Assembly: GCF_017996735.1 (NCBI RefSeq)
Contig: NZ_JAGOGJ010000052.1
Coordinates: 1 to 43,661, forward strand
DNA: 43,661 bases
From: Niveispirillum sp.
Lineage (GTDB): Bacteria > Pseudomonadota > Alphaproteobacteria > Azospirillales > Azospirillaceae
Direction of reading: 5' to 3'
Under the pieces are notes generated by a model. The model was not told the origin of the DNA, did not search any database, and saw nothing but the letters and a program-made list of their open reading frames with translations. The position numbers and the translations under genes were made by a program. This document shows, piece after piece, positions 39,426 through 43,661 of the stretch (positions within the stretch are counted from its first letter, which is position 1; every line of letters starts with the position of its first letter).

Positions 39426-40301
39426 TCAGGCCAAGCCCAGCCACGCCGCGTCAACCATGGCGGCCCGGCCCTCACCATGGCCATAGAGCAGGTAATGCTC
39501 CACCGCCGTGAACCCGCTGGCCGCGACGTCGGCATTGGCCTTCAGATAGGCTGCGCTGTCGAACAGCGGGCTGGCGTCGCGCCCCTCGGCGATGCCATAG
39601 GCCAGCCAATGGCTCAGCGCCGCCCGCCCGTCGGTGCCGAAGGCAGCCGACAGATCGGCATTGGTCGCCAGATAGTAATCGGCATCGAACAGGGCGTTGG
39701 GTCCGCGCCCCTCGAACTGTCCATAGGCTTGCCAATGGTCGGCGGCACTGGCGAAGGCGCCGGTCTTCACGGCCGCCGCGACATCGGCATTCTGTTCCAG
39801 GTAGAATTGTTCATCCAGCAGCCATGACTGGGCGTCCGCCTGTATGCCGACGCCGATCATGGCGGCGGGGGCGGCCTGGGCCCCGGCGGCGGCGGCACCC
39901 TGGGCACCGGGCACGAAGGACCCGAAAAACGCCTCCCGCCCGAACACCACGATGTCGGTGCCGGTCAGCCGGTCGAAACCGTCGGGGGAGCCCTCGCGCA
40001 GGTCGCGGACCTCCGTCACGGTGCCCCCGATGATGACGGTGCTGTAATCCTCACGCTGGCCGCCATAGACGGCGATGTCGATGCCGGCGGCGCCGTGCAG
40101 CCAGTCATCGCCGGCCCCGCCGACCATGACATCGAACCCGCCACCACCGGCCAGCGTGTCGTTGCCGCCATGGCCGATCAGGATATCGCCCGACGCGGTT
40201 CCCAGCAGGTGGTCATCCGCCTCGGTCCCCTCGATCACCGGGTCGCGCGGCTGTCCGGCCGCGAAAAGACGTGCTTCCTCGCCCAAATCGCTCGTGAACA
40301 T
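39426..40301 (-). CDS. RTX-type exported protein with three C-terminal repeats, 291 aa
   Basis: Residues 34-75 carry calcium-binding RTX nonapeptides (GTASGDILIGHGGNDTLAGG, then GGAGDDWLHGAAG), typical of type I-secreted proteins. After an Ala/Gly-rich linker, residues about 159-282 contain three related ~40-residue modules of the form F-x-YL-x-NADVAA…HWLAYGIAEGRD, found in large exported proteins of Rhodospirillales. There is no N-terminal signal peptide, as expected for type I export, but the RTX block is N-terminal here, whereas secretion signals lie at the C terminus. No type I secretion genes are in the window. GGAG lies 7 bases before the ATG. Confidence 0.85.
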   Translation of the reverse strand: MFTSDLGEEARLFAAGQPRDPVIEGTEADDHLLGTASGDILIGHGGNDTLAGGGGFDVMVGGAGDDWLHGAAGIDIAVYGGQREDYSTVIIGGTVTEVRDLREGSPDGFDRLTGTDIVVFGREAFFGSFVPGAQGAAAAGAQAAPAAMIGVGIQADAQSWLLDEQFYLEQNADVAAAVKTGAFASAADHWQAYGQFEGRGPNALFDADYYLATNADLSAAFGTDGRAALSHWLAYGIAEGRDASPLFDSAAYLKANADVAASGFTAVEHYLLYGHGEGRAAMVDAAWLGLA

Positions 40302-40368
40302 GATTAGCTCCGTTCATGGGTCTGTAGCCGGAGCGGCGATCATCAGCCCCCCGGCCGACGGAACAACA

Positions 40369-40400
40369 AGGCCCGCCGGGACCGGGTCCGCGGCGGGCCT
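40369..40400 (-). terminator. terminator of regA
   Basis: AGGCCCGCCG (40369-40378) and CGGCGGGCCT (40391-40400) form a 10-bp stem directly 3' of the minus-strand regA gene. On that strand TTGTTGTT follows, a weak T tract. The inner loop GGACC/GGTCC can extend it. Confidence 0.65.
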
Positions 40401-40428
40401 GTGATCAAGGGGTGACCGGGTGGAACGG

Positions 40429-41010
40429 TCAGGCCTTGGGTGCGTGCTTGTTCAGGATGCGCTGCAGGGTGCGGCGGTGCATCTTCAGCCGGCGGGCCGT
40501 TTCCGACACGTTGCGGTCGCACTGTTCGAACACCCGCTGGATATGTTCCCAGCGCACGCGGTCGGCCGACATCGGGCTTTCCGGCGGCGGCGGCAGGGGG
40601 CCGTCGGTCAGCAGGGCCGCTTCCACCGCGTCGGCGTCGGCGGGCTTGGGCAGGTAATCGACGGCGCCGAACTTCACGGCGGCGACGGCCGTGGCGATGT
40701 TGCCATAGCCGGTCAGCATGACGACGCGGGCATCGGGCCGCGCATCGCGCAGGGCCTTCACCACGTCCAGGCCCGACCCATCGCCCAGGCGCAGATCGAC
40801 GACGGCGAAGCGCGGCGCGCTTTCATGCGCCACCTCGACCCCCAGATTGACGCTGTCGACCGCCACCACGTCGAAGCCGCGGCGTTCCATGGCGCGGGCC
40901 AGCCGGGTGCGAAAGGGCGCATCATCATCCACGATCAGCAGCGAGCGCGAGGCGTCGCCCGTGAAGGTCAGTTTCGGCTGTTCGCCGGCATCCAGCGCCG
41001 CGTCCGTCAT
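40429..41010 (-). CDS. regA: redox response regulator RegA (ActR/PrrA)
   Basis: RegA controls carbon fixation, nitrogen fixation, respiration and related genes in response to redox state in alphaproteobacteria. The 193-residue protein has a receiver domain (RSLLIVDDDAPFRTRLARAM, phospho-acceptor Asp72 in VVDLRLGDGSG, then VVMLTGYGNIATAVAAVKFG), a Pro-rich linker (GPLPPPPESP) and the C-terminal Fis-type HTH (NVSETARRLKMHRRTLQRIL) that is nearly invariant in this family. I chose the ATG at 41010. It follows regB on the same strand after 52 bases and is ended by a hairpin. Confidence 0.95.
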   Translation of the reverse strand: MTDAALDAGEQPKLTFTGDASRSLLIVDDDAPFRTRLARAMERRGFDVVAVDSVNLGVEVAHESAPRFAVVDLRLGDGSGLDVVKALRDARPDARVVMLTGYGNIATAVAAVKFGAVDYLPKPADADAVEAALLTDGPLPPPPESPMSADRVRWEHIQRVFEQCDRNVSETARRLKMHRRTLQRILNKHAPKA

Positions 41011-41062
41011 GGTTCCGGGGTCCCTTCTTCGATTGGGCGTTCTTCTTAAATCAAAAAGCTTT

Positions 41063-42379
41063 CTACACGGTGAATGTAGGATGTTTCCAGCGAATGACCA
41101 CCACGGCGCCGCCAGCCCTGCCATTCATGTAGCGAACAGTGGCGCCGGAGCGTTCCAGCAGGGTCTGCGCGATGAACAGGCCCAGGCCCATATTGCCCGC
41201 CGCCTCCCTTGCTGCCGGGTTGCGGCCGCTGACATAGGGTTCCCCCAGGCGCCCGACCACCGTGGCCGGATAACCGGGCCCGTCATCCTGTACCCGCAGG
41301 GTCAGGCCCGGCGCGGTCCAGTCCGCCGTCACCGTCACCCGTTCATGGGCGAACTGCATGGCGTTCTGAAGGATATTGGCCAGCCCATGGACCATTTCCG
41401 GCACCGACTGCACCTGTGGGGCGCCGTCTTCCGGCTCCGCCACGGCTTCGATTACCAGATCGACGTCGTGACGGGCATAGGGGGCGGCCGTGGTTTCGAT
41501 CAGGGCGGCCAGCGGCACCACCGGTTCCGCCCCGCCCGTATCACCGGGCCGCCGCGACAATTCGGCCAGGATGTCGCGGCAACGCGCCACCTGGCTTTGC
41601 AGCAGGGCCACATCCTCGGCAATCGGGCTGTCGGCCGGGGTGTCGCGGGCCAATTCCTTGGCCACCACGGCAATGGTGCCCAGCGGGCTGCCCAGTTCAT
41701 GCGCGGCGGCCGCCGCCAGGGCGCCGACGGCGGAGGCACGCTGGGCCCGGGCCAGCGCATCCTGGCTGGCGTTCAACGCGCCCGACAGGCGCCGCGCCCC
41801 GTCCGCCACCTGATAGAGATAGGCCGCGATAAACCCCGCCGACAGGGTCAGCGCCGCCCAGACCCCGAACCGGTACAGGGCCGGCAGGCCCGCCGGTTCC
41901 GCCCCCGGCCAGGGCAGCGGCGTGGCCACCAGCGCCAGACCCGTGAAGCAGCAGACGGCCAGCGCCGTCAACAGGATGACCGCCATCCGGCCCAGGGTGC
42001 TGGCCGCCACCGTCAGCGGCGCCAGCATCAGGACCGCGAACGGATTGTCCAGGCCCCCCGTCAGGTAGAGCAGCACCGTCAACTGCACCATGTCATAGGC
42101 GAGGTAGAGCGCCGCCTCCCGGTCGTCCAGGAACGGGTGCGCCACCACCCGACGGGCGGCATAGAGATTGACCAGCACCGACACGCCGACACCGGCCAGC
42201 GCATGGGCCAGCGCCAGTTCAAATTCGAACAGGCCCATCACGGTAGCCAGGGTCGCGAACTGTCCCGCCACCGCGATCCAGCGGATGGTGATCAGGGTGC
42301 GTGCGCTGACCCGCCCTTCGGCGGCAGCCAGGGCCGGCCCCGGTCGAACGGACGTGCTGTTGGGGATTGCCTCGCTCAT
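41063..42379 (-). CDS. regB: redox-sensing histidine kinase RegB (ActS/PrrB)
   Basis: The inner-membrane sensor partner of RegA, 438 aa, with about six transmembrane segments in the first 190 residues. The quinone-binding motif GGLDNPF is at 108-114. The H-box AAAHELGSPLGTI has phospho-acceptor His227. The redox Cys is Cys267 in RCRDILAEL, equivalent to the Rhodobacter RegB redox Cys. ATP-binding boxes are NILQNAMQFA and VQDDGPGYP, plus NMGLGLFIAQTLLERSG. All sensing residues known for the family are present, so it is probably functional. The regB-regA order is on one strand; senC/prrC, often between them, is absent. Confidence 0.95.
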   Translation of the reverse strand: MSEAIPNSTSVRPGPALAAAEGRVSARTLITIRWIAVAGQFATLATVMGLFEFELALAHALAGVGVSVLVNLYAARRVVAHPFLDDREAALYLAYDMVQLTVLLYLTGGLDNPFAVLMLAPLTVAASTLGRMAVILLTALAVCCFTGLALVATPLPWPGAEPAGLPALYRFGVWAALTLSAGFIAAYLYQVADGARRLSGALNASQDALARAQRASAVGALAAAAAHELGSPLGTIAVVAKELARDTPADSPIAEDVALLQSQVARCRDILAELSRRPGDTGGAEPVVPLAALIETTAAPYARHDVDLVIEAVAEPEDGAPQVQSVPEMVHGLANILQNAMQFAHERVTVTADWTAPGLTLRVQDDGPGYPATVVGRLGEPYVSGRNPAAREAAGNMGLGLFIAQTLLERSGATVRYMNGRAGGAVVVIRWKHPTFTV

Positions 42380-42469
42380 GCCTTTATCCCATGATCACTT
42401 TTTAAGCATCCTGCAGGGAGCCTTCTGCACTCTAGTTCCCGAACAGTTGAAAGACCATAAGCCGTTCCA

Positions 42470-43240
42470 ATGCCCCTAGACGCCAGCAAGCCGCCCCCGC
42501 CCGCCATCCAAGTCGAGACGCTGACCAAGAGGTTCGACGCGCATACCGCGCTGGACGCCATCAGCTTCACGGTGCCGGCGGGACAGACGGTGGCGCTGCT
42601 GGGCGGCAACGGGGCCGGCAAGACCACCACCATCTCCATCCTGCTGGGGCTGCTGCTGCCGACATCGGGGACAGTACAGGTTCTGGGCCATGACATGCTG
42701 ACGGAGCGCTATCGCGTGCTGCCGCGCATGAATTTCTCCAGCCCCTATGTCGACCTGCCTCACCGGTTGACGGTGCGGGAGAATCTGATGGTCTATGGTC
42801 ATCTCTATGGCCTGACCCATCTGAACGACCGGATTGCGCGGATCGCGGAGGAACTGGACCTGACCGCGATCCTGGCGCGTCCGTCGGGCAACCTGTCAGC
42901 GGGGCAGAAGACGCGCGTGGCCCTGGCCAAGGCGCTGCTGAACGATCCGGAATTGCTGCTGCTGGATGAACCCACGGCCAGCCTGGACCCCGACACGGCC
43001 GACTGGGTGCGCGGTTTTCTGGAGAATTTCCAGACCCGGACCGGCGCCACCATCCTGCTGGCCAGCCACAATATGGGCGAGGTGGAGCGGCTGTGCGACG
43101 GGGTGCTGATGATGAAGGGCGGGCGCATCGTCGACCGGGGAACCCCGGCGGATCTGCTGTCCCGCTATGGCCGCGACACGCTGGAAGAGGTGTTCCTGGA
43201 CATCGCGCGCGACCGGCGTCAGACGGAAAATGTGGGGTGA
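42470..43240 (+). CDS. ABC transporter ATP-binding protein (ABC-2 type), 256 aa
   Basis: A soluble ATPase subunit of an ABC exporter, by layout closest to ABC-2 (drug, polysaccharide or Nod-factor type). Walker A is GGNGAGKTTT (about 41-50), signature LSAGQKTRVALAKAL, Walker B LLLLDEPTASLDPD and switch His ILLASHNMGEVERLCDG; the C-terminal LEEVFLDIARDR is typical. The permease normally follows directly; here the gene is followed by repeat copy C and an IS110-type element, so the permease is either beyond the window or lost. It is divergent from regB (90-base gap). Confidence 0.94.
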   Translation: MPLDASKPPPPAIQVETLTKRFDAHTALDAISFTVPAGQTVALLGGNGAGKTTTISILLGLLLPTSGTVQVLGHDMLTERYRVLPRMNFSSPYVDLPHRLTVRENLMVYGHLYGLTHLNDRIARIAEELDLTAILARPSGNLSAGQKTRVALAKALLNDPELLLLDEPTASLDPDTADWVRGFLENFQTRTGATILLASHNMGEVERLCDGVLMMKGGRIVDRGTPADLLSRYGRDTLEEVFLDIARDRRQTENVG

Positions 43241-43258
43241 CCCGCCGGGGCCACCCCA
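43233..43258 (+). terminator. short hairpin at the end of the ABC ATPase gene
   Basis: TGGGGTG (43233-43239) pairs with CACCCCA (43252-43258) across the stop codon. It has no T tract and is weak as a terminator. Confidence 0.3.
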
Positions 43259-43334
43259 TCAAGAGCTTTCGCCGCACCGGTCAGCGCGGATACCAAGGCT
43301 CCTTGACCATGCCCCTTGGTATGTGTACTGGCCC

Positions 43335-43441
43335 TCAGACACCGGGCGGCGGCATACGCCGCCTTGGCTCACGGCAGCACGCGGTGCCGGGCCGGCCGTC
43401 GCCGGCCTCCAATCTGCCAAGGGTAAAACCCTCGGCAGATT
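43335..43441 (+). repeat. structured palindromic repeat, copy C (between ABC ATPase and IS110)
   Basis: Hairpin 1 GGCGGC-ATAC-GCCGCC (43348-43363); TTGGCT (43364-43369); hairpin 2 CGGCA…TGCCG (43372-43389, longer loop); hairpin 3 GGCCGGC-CGTC-GCCGGCC (43390-43407); hairpin 4 AATCTGCC…GGCAGATT with inner AGGGT/ACCCT (43411-43441). Compared with copies A and B, hairpin 3 has two changed base pairs, both compensated. An outer stem, ATACCAAGG/CCTTGGTAT with a 15-base loop, lies upstream at 43290-43322. Confidence 0.75.
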
Positions 43442-43661
43442 GTTAGGGTGGACGGCCCCCCCGGCATCGCTGTGCCATAGTTGGGTTGTCAGACACCAAC
43501 ATCGGGAGCCGCCCAGATGGAGTATAAACGGATAGCGATCGACATTTCCAAGCATGTGTTCACGCTGCATGGTGTCGATGCCCAGGAACAGCCGGTCCTT
43601 CGGCGCAACCTGAAGCGCAGTGAATTTGAGATGTTTTTCAGCAAGGTTCCCGCGACCGAGG
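43442..43661 (+). mobile_element. left part of an IS110-family insertion sequence (cut by window end)
   Basis: The transposase start (43517) identifies the element. Its left boundary cannot be fixed; I place it after hairpin 4 of repeat copy C, leaving about 75 non-coding bases before the transposase. IS110-family elements make no target duplication and carry a non-coding bridge RNA; in the IS110 group this lies upstream of the gene, in the IS1111 group downstream. A short left flank fits the second group better. TCAGACACC occurs at 43335-43343 and 43489-43497 and may mark an end. Confidence 0.55.
43517..43661 (+). CDS. IS110-family transposase, N-terminal part (runs off the window)
   Basis: The first 48 residues show the IS110-type DEDD transposase opening (MEYKRIAIDISKHVFTLHGV), in which the Asp of IDISK is the first catalytic acid of the RuvC-like domain. 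The remaining domain and the C-terminal Ser-containing domain lie outside the window. GGGAG lies upstream of the ATG. Whether the gene is intact cannot be judged. Confidence 0.88.
   Translation, partial: MEYKRIAIDISKHVFTLHGVDAQEQPVLRRNLKRSEFEMFFSKVPATE

Noticed and set aside
37265..39535. A 756-residue minus-strand frame opposite the chemoreceptor
   Set aside because: Composition rich in Gly, His, Arg and Ala with no domain; the plus strand encodes a clear chemotaxis receptor.
1..43661. CRISPR array
   Set aside because: No regularly spaced direct repeats of 24-40 bases with unique spacers were seen.

Overview
The window comes from a high-GC alphaproteobacterium, most likely of the Rhodospirillales/Azospirillaceae (a Niveispirillum- or Azospirillum-like organism). 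This rests on gene content: a RegB/RegA redox two-component pair, an Atm1-type exporter, a methylcitrate operon of the prpC-acnD-prpF-prpB type paired with a RamB-like regulator, a large TonB-dependent receptor, and a protein with repeats of the type FD-x-YYL-x-NADVAA...HYL-YG-EGR. No species marker is visible, so the genus is inference.

Layout. (1) About 1-5760 is an accessory island with clearly lower GC in its main gene. It holds two small unknown genes, a 1252-residue protein that may be a nuclease/defence protein, a small exported protein and an XRE regulator. It ends at two identical tRNA-Gly(GCC) genes, the usual kind of integration site, with an iteron-like cluster and a long hairpin at the boundary. 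(2) 6100-9870 is housekeeping: cnoX, a Lon-substrate-binding-domain protein, a Trm112-like protein and a DUF971 protein in one direction, rbfA-truB in the other. (3) 10065-15670 has a DUF2157-like membrane protein, a TonB-dependent receptor with a strong terminator, a prephenate/arogenate dehydrogenase and a DUF488 protein. (4) 15676-19045 is a tight minus-strand operon of an MDR dehydrogenase, a 6-pyruvoyl-tetrahydropterin-synthase-like protein lacking usual active-site residues, a GT4 glycosyltransferase and a methyltransferase. It looks like an uncharacterised (possibly pterin-glycoside) pathway. (5) 19212-21047 is an Atm1-like ABC exporter. (6) 21057-28798 is the propionate/methylcitrate operon (minus) with its divergent regulator; the shared control region contains a RamB-box-like ACTTTGCAAA. 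(7) 28857-36973 has an exported alpha/beta hydrolase, then rpmI-rplT, a VapBC toxin-antitoxin pair, pheS, a GerW-like gene, a JmjC/cupin-8 gene and pheT; the usual rplT-pheS-pheT order is opened in two places. (8) 37475-43240 has a chemotaxis receptor, an RTX-type exported protein, regA-regB and an ABC ATPase without a visible permease. The window closes in the first codons of an IS110-family transposase.

The least explained signal is a structured repeat family, found three times (21938-22035 minus, 39209-39307 plus, 43335-43441 plus). Each copy has the order hairpin 1, TTGGCT, hairpin 2, hairpin 3, hairpin 4, with almost no spacing. Stem sequences differ but stay paired (compensatory changes), and each copy lies just 3' of a gene and in the same sense. 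One copy sits beside the IS110 element, a family known to target palindromic repeats.

All domain and function calls come from reading the sequence and recalling families; no database search was possible.
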